DNA of 64,000 nucleotides from an uncultured bacterium (GTDB lineage Bacteria > Bacillota > Clostridia > Oscillospirales > Ruminococcaceae). Position 1 is the first letter of the stretch. Every line of letters begins with the position of its first letter. Under the pieces are notes generated by a model that searched no databases, was not told the DNA's origin, and saw only the letters and a list, made by a program, of their open reading frames with translations. Shown here in pieces: positions 39,677 to 48,528 of the stretch. The stretch lies in assembly GCA_905215965.1 (NCBI GenBank), contig CAJMSD010000003.1:1-64000 (forward strand). The letters run 5' to 3'. The translations under genes were made by a program, and so were the position numbers.

Positions 39677-42009
39677 TTATATTCCTCCACAATAGTTATC
39701 TCGCCGGTCGAACCGTTTAATCTGACTGTATCACCATTTTTAAGGCGGCTGAAAACATTTGCCGCTCCGACTACAGCCGGCTTTCCAAGCTCTCTTGAAA
39801 CGATCGCAGTATGCGACAAAAGCGAACCCTTTTCAGAAATTATTCCCAGCGACTGATTTATCAAAAATACCCAACCCGGATCCGTCATTTTTGCTACGAT
39901 TATTTTTCCCTCGGCATTCATATCCGAAGTAATTTTATCTACAAGCATAACCTTTCCGACGACAATTCCCGACGAACACGGTATGCCTTTAAGAGTATCT
40001 TCACCGATCATAATATCGGAATTGACATTCAACGGCATTTTGTCAAAGACCTCGTCGGCGAAGATCAATCTTGAATAAGGCGGAAGCTTTTCAAAAACTT
40101 CAAAATTATGACGGCGGCTTTTCGGAATATTATCAATCGACAATTTTTCATTTCTTACAGCCTCTGTCAATTCTTCAAATGTCAAATAAAAAATATCTCT
40201 CGTATTACTGATTCTTCCCTGCTCTGCGAATTTTTCCGCTATTTTCAAAATTATACTGCGGACAAGACCGAAGATACGTCCTCTTGACATTCTCGACTGC
40301 TCACGAAGCATAATTCCTTCGGAAGCGCACTCTGCAATTTTTTTGTTAATGCCTTTAAGTACGGGCTTTTCGGCAGAATGTGCACTGACAGGAGCTTCCG
40401 CATTGATTATTTTATCCGCAATAATTCCGGTATCCGTGCGGCATGTTTCTGCTTCAAGCTTTAATTCATCAGGGCTTCTGTCTCCGTACAGTGAGATATA
40501 TTCATTTATAAGCAGAGCGCTCTTACTGTCGCTTTCATTGATAAGCTTAGCGAATTCAACCTTATCGCTTAACACAGAAAGCTTATCTTCTTCCGCAAGC
40601 GACCCCTTTATATCGTAAAGCAGCTTTAACGGTTTTAAGCTTTCAATTTCTGCGTTTCCGGAAATGCACCGATTTGTAATTTCACGGTAATCCTCGGGAA
40701 ATTTCCGTTTAAGACGAGCTTTGAGCAGTCCCGTGAAAATAAACGTATACATATCATTGACAAGTGTCAGATCCCATTCAGAGGCAAGAGCGTTTTTGAG
40801 CTTTATATATATATCAAACAGCTCGCTTGGCTTTTCAGACGATTCAAGCTCTTTTTTGCAGTCGGCATAAACTTTCCTGAAATATTCATCAAGCTTCTTC
40901 ATTTTCCTTTTATTGGTGAAAATAAGCTGAAAAAACGATATAGTAACCTTCAGCTTTGTTAATGCTCCTGCTGACTTGGCAGACAATGATACGCTTTTAT
41001 CTTTTACTCCAAGCATTTCCTGCCATACGGGAATGATTTTTTTGCTGAACGGAAGCAGATTTATTACGTCATACCAGCCGCTTATCCGATAATATATTCT
41101 TCCGTTTGCGCTGTCGACCATATTATGAAGCACTCCGTCAAGACGTTCCGCAGTTCCGTCGTTTTTCGTCAGTCTGCGTATACAGCTTGAAAATACCAGA
41201 TAATAAACCTCGCCCACAAAGCTTATTGTCATAGGCAGAGAAATTCCCGGATAGCTTTCCGAGATGTTGCTGCTGTCAAGCACGACAGGCATCGAAGTCT
41301 TTAACGTCGTTATCGGACGCGCCTGCAAAATATATATCTCGTCATTTTTAACTGCAAATTCTATATCCTGAGATCCGCCGAAAATTTCGGTGATTTTCTT
41401 TGAAACACCAATAAGCCCGTTTATTAAAGTATTGCTCAGCAGCGGCGAGTCGCCCTGAGTTTCATAATAAAATACGTCATCGCTCAGATTATAATAATAC
41501 AGAGTTATGTCGGTTTTGTCTTCAACAACATTATTGCCTGTTCCGCGTCCCACCGCAATTACAGTTTCGTTAAGGATTCCCTGTGGATTTGCCGTAAAGA
41601 TAACTCCCGACAGCTCGGCTGTTATCATTTCCTGAATTATTGCAGTGACTTCCGTCTTTTTATCGGTCATTCCGGATACGTCACAGTAATTTCTGACGCG
41701 CCTGCATTCGAAGCTTTCTATGCATTGCTTAACATATCGATTTATGTCGCAGGGAGATACGTTCAAAAAGGTTTCAAACTGACCTGCAAACGAATACGCG
41801 CTGCTGTCCTCGCACACCGACGAGGAACGAACCGAAAAGAGCCGCTTATTCGGAAAATATTTGTCAATACGGCTGCAAACATCGCAGACATTCTTTACAC
41901 ATATTAACTCCGGCACATTAATGCCCTTGCTTTTCATTATAAACAAACGCTCTGCTTTTGCGCCGATATCGTACTTATCATAATTTGAAGCCGTTATAAT
42001 TTCATTCAT
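39673..42009 (-). CDS. PEP synthase/rifampin phosphotransferase-like dikinase
   Basis: A 778-residue protein with an N-terminal ATP-grasp domain (FSVRSSSVCEDSS, FAGQFETFLNV, QDIEFAV and ILQARPI; about 1-260), a long helical middle (about 270-690) and a C-terminal swivelling phosphohistidine domain (GIPCSSGIVVGKV, LLSHTAIVSRELGKPAVVG). The His in SHTA carries the phosphate. There is no C-terminal PEP/pyruvate barrel, so like rifampin phosphotransferase it should pass the beta-phosphate of ATP to a small molecule bound by the middle domain. The start at 42009 lies 1 bp after the UbiA stop. Confidence 0.85.
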   Translation of the reverse strand: MNEIITASNYDKYDIGAKAERLFIMKSKGINVPELICVKNVCDVCSRIDKYFPNKRLFSVRSSSVCEDSSAYSFAGQFETFLNVSPCDINRYVKQCIESFECRRVRNYCDVSGMTDKKTEVTAIIQEMITAELSGVIFTANPQGILNETVIAVGRGTGNNVVEDKTDITLYYYNLSDDVFYYETQGDSPLLSNTLINGLIGVSKKITEIFGGSQDIEFAVKNDEIYILQARPITTLKTSMPVVLDSSNISESYPGISLPMTISFVGEVYYLVFSSCIRRLTKNDGTAERLDGVLHNMVDSANGRIYYRISGWYDVINLLPFSKKIIPVWQEMLGVKDKSVSLSAKSAGALTKLKVTISFFQLIFTNKRKMKKLDEYFRKVYADCKKELESSEKPSELFDIYIKLKNALASEWDLTLVNDMYTFIFTGLLKARLKRKFPEDYREITNRCISGNAEIESLKPLKLLYDIKGSLAEEDKLSVLSDKVEFAKLINESDSKSALLINEYISLYGDRSPDELKLEAETCRTDTGIIADKIINAEAPVSAHSAEKPVLKGINKKIAECASEGIMLREQSRMSRGRIFGLVRSIILKIAEKFAEQGRISNTRDIFYLTFEELTEAVRNEKLSIDNIPKSRRHNFEVFEKLPPYSRLIFADEVFDKMPLNVNSDIMIGEDTLKGIPCSSGIVVGKVMLVDKITSDMNAEGKIIVAKMTDPGWVFLINQSLGIISEKGSLLSHTAIVSRELGKPAVVGAANVFSRLKNGDTVRLNGSTGEITIVEEYK

Positions 42010-42010
42010 T

Positions 42011-42910
42011 TTATATTCTTTCAGCAATAATGTATCCCGCAACGGTAATAAGCATTATACTCTCCTGTATGTATGTATAGCGTTCTACTTTTTCTACGAT
42101 CTTAAATTTTTCGGGATCTTTGATAAACTCAATAAATTTCCACGTCATCCATGCAACGTTGATAAGAAGCGCGGCAACCGAGATCAAACTTAATTTATAA
42201 ACGAGCAGAACATTTGTCAAAATATCCACAAGCGTAAGAATAAGTACAAATCGGGTGGCCTTTTTATATCCGAAAAGCTTTGAATACGTTACATATTCGG
42301 TTTCGTCCTTTGGCGCTCTGATTTTTCTTGATACCTCCCAGATAAGCGCAGGGAAATACAGCGTCCATGCCGCCAGAAAATTCGTAAGGGTAAAAGCTTC
42401 AAGTCCGTATTTTATGCAGGTAAATGAAATTATATAAATGTTCATTATCATCTGCACAGGATTGTGAGTTACCAATGCCAGAGGCAGACTTTTTTGTATC
42501 TTTTTCTTGCTGAAAAACCAAAGCGACATCAGCGTACCATAAATATACAGGAAAGCAAAAAATCCTATATTATTCATGAAAATTACGTTCAGCGCAACAG
42601 TCAGCGCAATAAGCAGGCTTACAAAGATCGCCAGATCTTTTTTTGTCACTCTGCCTGACGGAAGCGGTCTTGAACTGAAAAGACGGCAGTCAAGCTCATA
42701 ATCTTTGAAATCATCGGCGATCCTGAGCCAGCATAAAAAGCTGAATACAGTAAATCCTCCTACAAATTCGGAAACTGTAATATCAAATTCGGTGATCCCG
42801 TTGTTGAGCAAAACAATAAAATATATCTCCAGAAATATGATAAATCCCAGTATAAGCCGCGGAATGATCGGATACATTTCCTTAAAATAAATATGCAGGC
42901 GTTTAAGCAT
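42011..42910 (-). CDS. UbiA-family prenyltransferase
   Basis: A 299-residue membrane protein with about eight helices. The first aspartate-rich motif of the family is present as RIADDFKDYELD, followed by SSRPLPSGRVTKKDL; the second is degenerate (IRAPKDETEYVTY). UbiA enzymes transfer prenyl chains from polyprenyl diphosphate to aromatic or glycerol-phosphate acceptors. ATG 42910 has GGAGG 8 nt upstream. It lies 14 bp after the CarS-like gene, so a polar-lipid acceptor is plausible. Confidence 0.83.
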   Translation of the reverse strand: MLKRLHIYFKEMYPIIPRLILGFIIFLEIYFIVLLNNGITEFDITVSEFVGGFTVFSFLCWLRIADDFKDYELDCRLFSSRPLPSGRVTKKDLAIFVSLLIALTVALNVIFMNNIGFFAFLYIYGTLMSLWFFSKKKIQKSLPLALVTHNPVQMIMNIYIISFTCIKYGLEAFTLTNFLAAWTLYFPALIWEVSRKIRAPKDETEYVTYSKLFGYKKATRFVLILTLVDILTNVLLVYKLSLISVAALLINVAWMTWKFIEFIKDPEKFKIVEKVERYTYIQESIMLITVAGYIIAERI

Positions 42911-42924
42911 CAAAGCTTCCTCCC

Positions 42925-43512
42925 TCAGATATTTTTTCTGATCTTAAGTGCATAGAGGATAAGATTTACGGCGATATGAGTAAAGAATCCGAACAGTATG
43001 TACAGCCAATACTCACCAAAGCTCAGGTCACACATAAAACTGAGCACAAGAACTACTCCGAGCAGCGAATCGATTTGGTCAACTACAAAAAACAACACGC
43101 CGATCCAGCCTTTTCCGATTTTTCCCGGAACGATTCCTACTCTGCGTTTTATAAAGCTGTTAGGCAGCTCAAACAGAACATAGGCAAACCCGAAAAGTAT
43201 TCCTGCGGCAAAGTTCACGGCAAAGCAGTTAGGGAAAAATTTATACATACGATTCAATGACATAAGAGATTCAGACATTGCGCATACCGCTCCCCATATC
43301 GTCTGTGATACGGCTCCGCAGACTATCATTCCAAAAAATCCCTTCCATGTTTTGTTGTCACCGAAAATTCGTTTTCCGTCGATAAAGCTTTTGCCCGCGT
43401 CTATGGGATTATGATTGCTGCAATAAAATTTTGTTTTAGTAAGCAGCATATTCAGCGCTCCGGCAAAAATCACAGACATAAGCGTCACATAAATTGAAAG
43501 CACTGTGTTCAT
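42925..43512 (-). CDS. CDP-archaeol synthase-like (CarS/DUF46) CTP transferase
   Basis: A 195-residue, five-helix membrane protein. The family signatures are PIDAGKSFIDGKRIFGDNKT with the following WKGFFG, and SFIKRRVGIVPGKIGKG with VDQIDSLLG. In archaea CarS makes CDP-archaeol from unsaturated archaetidic acid; bacterial relatives act on unknown phospholipids. The ATG at 43512 overlaps the dgkA-like stop by 4 bp and has GAGG upstream. The open frame continues upstream to 43731 but lacks a ribosome site and overlaps dgkA. Confidence 0.83.
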   Translation of the reverse strand: MNTVLSIYVTLMSVIFAGALNMLLTKTKFYCSNHNPIDAGKSFIDGKRIFGDNKTWKGFFGMIVCGAVSQTIWGAVCAMSESLMSLNRMYKFFPNCFAVNFAAGILFGFAYVLFELPNSFIKRRVGIVPGKIGKGWIGVLFFVVDQIDSLLGVVLVLSFMCDLSFGEYWLYILFGFFTHIAVNLILYALKIRKNI

Positions 43513-43874
43513 GACAGCCTCGCAATCAGCTTTGGTATCAGAATCAGACCCTCTGCAAGAAAAAATGCCGCTGAAACTACAAGAACGGACGCGGCTGCCG
43601 CATCTTTTATAAACTTGTTTTTCTCGTTGATTCTGCCATCGTAATCGTCTATTATACGTTCGATAGCCGTATTTAAAAATTCTGCCGAAAATGCCGCGGC
43701 TATCAGAGAAAAATATACAATATACTCCCATAATTCTGACGAAAGAAGCACATTGAATATGAGAAATATCAATGCAATAACAGTATATTCTCCGAAATTA
43801 CGTTCCTGCTTGTAACAGTTTACAATTCCACGCGCTGCACAGCGTATGCTTTGCAGAATATTTTTATTCTTCAT
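43509..43874 (-). CDS. dgkA: Diacylglycerol/undecaprenol kinase
   Basis: A 121-residue, three-helix membrane kinase. Signatures are the N-terminal ARGIVNCYKQERNF and the active-site AEFLNTAIERIIDDYDGRIN with KFIKDAAAASVLV. In Firmicutes these enzymes mostly phosphorylate undecaprenol; in this operon the acceptor may instead be a prenylated glycerol or polyprenol feeding the CarS-like enzyme. AGGAGG precedes the ATG. First gene of the operon, 25 bp from the promoter's -10. Confidence 0.9.
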   Translation of the reverse strand: MKNKNILQSIRCAARGIVNCYKQERNFGEYTVIALIFLIFNVLLSSELWEYIVYFSLIAAAFSAEFLNTAIERIIDDYDGRINEKNKFIKDAAAASVLVVSAAFFLAEGLILIPKLIARLS

Positions 43875-43898
43875 TGGAAATCCTCCTGTTCCTTAAAC

Positions 43899-43927
43899 AG
43901 TATAACATATTTATTTTACAAAGTAAA
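43899..43927 (-). promoter_or_regulatory. Promoter of the dgkA-CarS-UbiA-PEPS-ligase-GNAT operon
   Basis: -35 TTTACT (43922-43927), 17-bp spacer, -10 TATACT (43899-43904) on the minus strand. Confidence 0.65.
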
Positions 43928-44003
43928 CCCCATTTCACAATTTTGCACAAATATAGTCACAGTTTGATTTCTCTGTGTATGCTTTATGACATATCATATA
44001 TAA

Positions 44004-44045
44004 AAAAATATCCTTTACATAACGGTGTATGTAAAGGATATTTTT
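44004..44045 (-). terminator. Terminator after the AspT-like transporter gene
   Basis: A perfect 17-bp stem, AAAAATATCCTTTACAT and its complement, with an 8-nt loop and T-run on the minus strand. It ends the mdh-to-transporter operon. Confidence 0.85.
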
Positions 44046-44084
44046 AATACAAACGATTTTCAGATTATATTTAACTAAAACTAA

Positions 44085-45311
44085 TCAGAATACTATAATC
44101 AAAAGCTGCGAAACAAGAACAACAGAAATCAGCGCTACCGGATATGTTGCCGCATACGCAGAAGCTACATTCTCCGTTCCTGCCGTACTTATAAGAGTAC
44201 CGAGCGCAGGTGTTGAAGTCATGCCTCCTGTGATAGAGCCAAGCGTATTGAGAACGCTCAGCTTCAGCACATACTTTGCGAATATAAAGCCAATTATCAT
44301 CGGGATCATCGTCATAATAATTCCATAAATAAAATATACAGGCTTAACATTTTCAATAAACTGTGCTCCGCCGTTTACTCCTGCACCTATAAGGAAAAAC
44401 ATAAGTCCAAGCTCGCGCAAAACTTTAAGAGTTGATTCCTTAGGCATTATCGAAACGCAGCCTATCCGTGAAAAATGGCCGAAAATAAGCGATACAAGAA
44501 GGCAGCCGCCTGTTGTGGAAAGCGAGAAGTTTCCAAACTTGAAAGAACCTACAAATATACCAAGAATCGCTGCCAATGCAAACGGCATTAATCCAAAGCT
44601 GTCCATTTCGATCAATTTACCGTTATAGACTTTCTTTTTGCCGCTTGAATCAGCTGCTATGAGCTTTTCACGCTCTTTTTTCATATCTACTTTAAGGATC
44701 TTCGGAATAAGCTGCACGAAAAGTACAACGCCGATTACGCCAAAAATATACGCAATTCCCGAACCGACAGATACAAGTCCTTCAAGCTCTTCGCCGACAG
44801 CTTCTTTGGAAGCCGAAAGTCCCGGCGTACTTGTAAGCGCACCCGAAAGTATTCCGACAAGCATAGCAGTAAATTCATCGGCAGAAAGATTTGTGAAGTT
44901 CCGTCCGATGACTATACAACCGGCGCAGGCAAGTCCTCCGCTGAGTATTATTATCACCGCAAGCGTAACATAGGATTTGAAATTCTTTTTGAAATTTCCG
45001 AAAAAGCTCGGTCCCGCAATAAAGCCTACCGACGTTACAAAAAGTATCAGTCCAAGATTTTCCACTATTTTCAGTGCGCTTTTTATAAAGGCTAATTTTT
45101 CCTGTTCGCCTGTCACCATCAGCTGCTCCGAGAGATTATCATAGAAAATACATCCGTATAAAAGCGCAACTATAAATACTCCCGCAGTGCCCAGCGACAC
45201 GCCTTTTATCGTTATTCTGCCCAGCAAATAGCCGACTGCCGATATTGCAAAGACAGAAAACATAAGAAATGCGACTTCTTTGATCGTAAGTATACCGTTA
45301 AATAACTCCAT
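44085..45311 (-). CDS. AspT/YidE-type transporter, candidate succinate/dicarboxylate exporter
   Basis: A 408-residue membrane protein with about ten helices in two related halves, each with the diagnostic AspT-type motif: LSGALTSTPGLSAS in the first and ITGGMTSTPALGTL in the second. A charged cytoplasmic loop (about 205-240) joins them, without the TrkA_C domains of many relatives. Characterised members exchange aspartate/alanine or handle succinate. It follows frdA in the fumarate-reducing operon, so export of succinate or uptake of a dicarboxylate is the obvious inference. AGGTAAGG precedes the ATG. Confidence 0.78.
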   Translation of the reverse strand: MELFNGILTIKEVAFLMFSVFAISAVGYLLGRITIKGVSLGTAGVFIVALLYGCIFYDNLSEQLMVTGEQEKLAFIKSALKIVENLGLILFVTSVGFIAGPSFFGNFKKNFKSYVTLAVIIILSGGLACAGCIVIGRNFTNLSADEFTAMLVGILSGALTSTPGLSASKEAVGEELEGLVSVGSGIAYIFGVIGVVLFVQLIPKILKVDMKKEREKLIAADSSGKKKVYNGKLIEMDSFGLMPFALAAILGIFVGSFKFGNFSLSTTGGCLLVSLIFGHFSRIGCVSIMPKESTLKVLRELGLMFFLIGAGVNGGAQFIENVKPVYFIYGIIMTMIPMIIGFIFAKYVLKLSVLNTLGSITGGMTSTPALGTLISTAGTENVASAYAATYPVALISVVLVSQLLIIVF

Positions 45312-45363
45312 TTATGACCTTACCTCTAATCTGTAAATATCTCTGAGATGTTCAGAGTTTCAG

Positions 45364-45391
45364 CAAAGGGGACGCTTGCGGCGTCCCTTTG
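45364..45391 (-). promoter_or_regulatory. Intra-operon stem-loop between frdA and the transporter gene
   Basis: CAAAGGGACGC pairs with GCGTCCCCTTTG (one bulge) directly after the frdA stop, with no T-run. It may stabilise the 3' end of the upstream message or cause partial termination, lowering transporter expression. Confidence 0.5.
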
Positions 45392-45394
45392 TGA

Positions 45395-46999
45395 TTATTT
45401 TTTCTTTCTTGCATAGCTTGGAAGAAGCATAGGAGAAGCTTTTTCCGATGCAGCGCCTGCCGCAGAAAGCTCAGCATTGAATTTTTCAATATGACTAAGC
45501 GTAAGAGACTTCGGAGAAGATGTATTTTTTGCCTTAGCTGCCGCATTTATTCCGGCATTTCGTCCGAATACGATAACGTCAAGCAGTGAATTTCCCATAA
45601 GTCTGTTGCGTCCGTGAATACCGCCTACTACCTCGCCTGCCGCATAGAGATTTTCGACTCCCGTCATACCGTCGTCGGTAATATCAAGACCTCCGTTCTG
45701 ATAATGGAGCGTCGGATAAACAAGGATAGGTTCTTTACGTATATCGATACCGTATTTACCGAACATTCTCATCATTGCAGGAATTCTCTTTTCGATCGTT
45801 CCCTCTCCGTTTTTATACTCTATCATCGGAGTATCGAGCCATACGGCTGTTCCCTGTTCGGTTTCAATACCCTTGCCGCGTTCAGAGCATTCACGTATAA
45901 TTGAAGCCGCGGTAACGTCACGGGTCTCAAGTGGATGCATAAATACATCGCCGTCGATATTTACAAGCTTAGCTCCGAGCGAACGAACCTTTTCGGTTAC
46001 AAGCGCACCAAAAATCTGTTCCGGATATGCTGCTCCTGTCGGATGATACTGCAATGTATCGGCATAAAGAAGCTTTGCGCCTACTCTGTAGCCTAAGATC
46101 AAGCCGTCAGCCGTTGCACCGTAATGGTTAGAGGTCGGGAATCCCTGATAATGAAGTCTTCCGGCTCCGCCCGTAGCAATTATTACGGTCTTTGCTCTTG
46201 CAACAAGCAGCTCGTTTGTTTCCATATTCATAAGAACAGCGCCTGCAGCTTTTCCGCTTTCATCAAGAATTATCTCGACAGCAGCGGTGAAATCGATCAC
46301 CGGTATACCTCTGTTGAGAACCTCGTCACGAAGAGTTCTCATGATCTCCGCACCGGAATAGTCCTTTGCAGCGTGCATTCTCTTGCGCGAAGTACCGCCG
46401 CCATGAGTTGTTATCATTGTGCCGTCGGCTTCCTTATCGAACTCTACACCAAGCTTATTCAGCCACTGGATAGCTTCGGGAGCGTTTGTTACCAGCTTTC
46501 TGAGAAGCTCAGGCTTTGCAGCGAAATGTCCGCCGCCGAATGCATCGATATAGTGAATTGCAGGAGAATCGTTCGGCTTATCGGCAGCCTGGATTCCTCC
46601 CTCTGCCATCATCGTATTTGCATCGCCGATACGAAGCTTTGTTACTATCATAGTCTTGACTCCGGCTTCATCGGCTTCAATAGCAGCAGAAGCTCCTGCA
46701 CCGCCTCCGCCGATAATGAGTACGTCCGTGTCATAATCCGGATTTGTAAGATCTACATCTTCAGCGCTGATCCTGCTTCGTCCCTGAAGAAGCTCGGCAA
46801 GCTGAGTCGGTACCTTATCCCCCTTATTCACGCCTACTGCAAGCTCTGTAAACTCGCCCTGCTTATAATCGGGGTGGAATGTAGCAAGAAGCTCATCCTT
46901 TTCTTCAGCAGTCATTCTTCTTGGCTCAAGGCTTGCGTTTTCGGCTCTTTTTGCTGCAACCGCTTCTGCAAGCTCGTTAAGCTTATCAATTTTGTACAT
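45395..46999 (-). CDS. frdA: Fumarate reductase flavoprotein subunit (soluble, TfrA-like)
   Basis: A 534-residue FAD enzyme reducing fumarate to succinate. An N-terminal extension (about 1-85) precedes the Rossmann motif VLIIGGGGAGASAAIEAD; then MMAEGGIQA, the active-site THGGGTSRKRMHA, HPTGAAYPEQ-type substrate loop (QYHPTGA) and GNSLLDVIVFGR near the C-terminus. It resembles thiol:fumarate reductase TfrA and Frd/Sdh flavoproteins; NadB (L-aspartate oxidase) is an alternative, but the Fe-S partner gene 14 bp upstream argues against it. No membrane-anchor gene is present. Confidence 0.88.
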   Translation of the reverse strand: MYKIDKLNELAEAVAAKRAENASLEPRRMTAEEKDELLATFHPDYKQGEFTELAVGVNKGDKVPTQLAELLQGRSRISAEDVDLTNPDYDTDVLIIGGGGAGASAAIEADEAGVKTMIVTKLRIGDANTMMAEGGIQAADKPNDSPAIHYIDAFGGGHFAAKPELLRKLVTNAPEAIQWLNKLGVEFDKEADGTMITTHGGGTSRKRMHAAKDYSGAEIMRTLRDEVLNRGIPVIDFTAAVEIILDESGKAAGAVLMNMETNELLVARAKTVIIATGGAGRLHYQGFPTSNHYGATADGLILGYRVGAKLLYADTLQYHPTGAAYPEQIFGALVTEKVRSLGAKLVNIDGDVFMHPLETRDVTAASIIRECSERGKGIETEQGTAVWLDTPMIEYKNGEGTIEKRIPAMMRMFGKYGIDIRKEPILVYPTLHYQNGGLDITDDGMTGVENLYAAGEVVGGIHGRNRLMGNSLLDVIVFGRNAGINAAAKAKNTSSPKSLTLSHIEKFNAELSAAGAASEKASPMLLPSYARKKK

Positions 47000-47013
47000 T
47001 GTAACTCCTCCCC

Positions 47014-47688
47014 TTACTTCTCTATTTCTCGTGTATTGTAAAGCTCTTTAAGCTCTTCGATCGGCTTCTGCATAAGATCTTCAATAAGAGCGGTGAATTT
47101 TCCTTCATTTATTTCGTTTACTCTGTCGGAAAGATGTCCGCATTCCGGAGCAATATATTTTCCGTTAAGACGTCTTGCAAGCATAGCTACCTGCGGATGT
47201 GAAATTCCGGCAGGACATCTTGACGAGCAGACTCCGCACATTACGCAGTCAAATGACTCCTCGGCGCACTTATCGAATTCGCCTCTCTGAGCGTAAGCAA
47301 TATACTGCATTACATTAAGCTCCTGAGTACACGCCTTTGTACAGGCATTACAGCCTATACAACAGTAAATTTCAGGATAAAGCTGCATCATTATCTGTTC
47401 GGTCGGCTTTATATTTTCAATATCATAAACCTTTTTCACGAGTGGGAAGAAGGGCAGAGTTGCAACATACATTCCCTCCTGAACCTCTGTCTGACAAGCA
47501 AGACAAGCGTGAAGCTCCTGCTTATCCTTGATCCTGTAGATAGTAGCGCACGCTCCGCAGAAGCCGTTACGGCAGCCGCAGCCGCGCACAAGCTCATAGC
47601 CGGCATATTCCATAGCCGTCATTATCGTAAGACCTGCCGGCACTTGATATCTCTTGCCGAACAGATAAACATTTACCAAATTTTCCAT
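47014..47688 (-). CDS. frdB: Fumarate reductase iron-sulfur subunit
   Basis: A 224-residue protein. The N-terminal [2Fe-2S] domain has CGCRNGFCGAC and ACLAC cysteines; the C-terminal part has two cysteine clusters, CIGCNACTKAC and CVMCGVCSSRCP, for [4Fe-4S] centres. It passes electrons to FrdA. In methanogen thiol:fumarate reductase the B subunit carries an extra HdrB-like CCG region; that is lacking here, but separate HdrB and HdrC are encoded in the same operon. Length is normal for FrdB. AAGGAGG precedes the ATG. Confidence 0.87.
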   Translation of the reverse strand: MENLVNVYLFGKRYQVPAGLTIMTAMEYAGYELVRGCGCRNGFCGACATIYRIKDKQELHACLACQTEVQEGMYVATLPFFPLVKKVYDIENIKPTEQIMMQLYPEIYCCIGCNACTKACTQELNVMQYIAYAQRGEFDKCAEESFDCVMCGVCSSRCPAGISHPQVAMLARRLNGKYIAPECGHLSDRVNEINEGKFTALIEDLMQKPIEELKELYNTREIEK

Positions 47689-47700
47689 TGTTGCTCCTCC

Positions 47701-48528
47701 TTAATATTCATCAGGCAGCTCGCCCAGTTCATCATAACGAAATACCGGACCGTCTTTGCAGACATACTTATTGCCAATATTACAGCGGCCGCATTTACCT
47801 ACGCCGCACTTCATACGAAGCTCCATAGTGGTATAGACCTGAGTTTCCGAAAAACCGATCTCTTTAAGCGCGTTAAGAGTAAACTTTATCATGATCGGAG
47901 GTCCGCATACAAGAACCGTTTTATCTGTTGACGGATTCAGCTCCTTGACGTAATTCGGCACAAAACCAACATGACCGTCCCAGTCATCCTGAGCGTTGTC
48001 GATTGTAAGATTGACCTCGATATTCGCATCGCTTGCCCACTCGCTGATTATCTCGTCATAATCAACAAGATCCTGCTTTGAACGCGAACCGTAAACTATC
48101 TGAACATCTCCGTAATTGCCGCGGTTGTCACGCACGTAATTGATAACGGAACGAAGCGGTGCAAGACCGATTCCTCCCGCAATAAACAGAAGATTCTTGC
48201 CTTTAAGCTCGGTTTCTACCGGAAAAGCATTGCCGTAAGGTCCACGGATAGTTATCTGCTGTCCTACGTCCATAAGATGCAGCCATTCGGTAAGGCAGCC
48301 GCATTTTTTTATGCTGAATTCCATGAACTCCTTATTCGTAGGCGACGATGTTATTGAAAACATAGCCTCGCCCACTCCCGGGATCGACAGCATAGCGCAC
48401 TGTCCGGGCATATGTTCGAAAACCTTTCCTCCGTCGGGAGAAACAACTCTGAAAGTTTTCACATCGGGAGTATCAATACGAATATCTGTTACAACTCCGA
48501 TATTAGGGATCAATGTATCGTTATTCAT
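47701..48528 (-). CDS. FNR-like FAD/[2Fe-2S] NAD(P)H oxidoreductase subunit (FlxA-like)
   Basis: A 275-residue ferredoxin-NADP reductase-fold protein. FAD region with IRGPYGNAF; NAD(P)H-binding FIAGGIGLAPLRSVI; CGPP motif VLVCGPPIMI; C-terminal cysteine site MKCGVGKCGRCNIG then VCKDGP for a [2Fe-2S] cluster. Relatives are the gamma subunit of sulfhydrogenases, AsrB and FlxA of the FlxABCD-HdrABC complex. Here it should oxidise NADH and feed the Hdr complex. Start shares one base with the preceding stop (48528). Confidence 0.85.
   Translation of the reverse strand: MNNDTLIPNIGVVTDIRIDTPDVKTFRVVSPDGGKVFEHMPGQCAMLSIPGVGEAMFSITSSPTNKEFMEFSIKKCGCLTEWLHLMDVGQQITIRGPYGNAFPVETELKGKNLLFIAGGIGLAPLRSVINYVRDNRGNYGDVQIVYGSRSKQDLVDYDEIISEWASDANIEVNLTIDNAQDDWDGHVGFVPNYVKELNPSTDKTVLVCGPPIMIKFTLNALKEIGFSETQVYTTMELRMKCGVGKCGRCNIGNKYVCKDGPVFRYDELGELPDEY

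Noticed and set aside
42925..43731. 268-residue version of the CarS-like protein
   Set aside because: The first ~73 codons overlap dgkA in another frame, are unlike any membrane protein and lack a ribosome site; the start at 43512 has one and shows ATGA coupling.
45352..45546. 64-codon minus-strand frame
   Set aside because: Shadow of the frdA 3' end and the following stem-loop.
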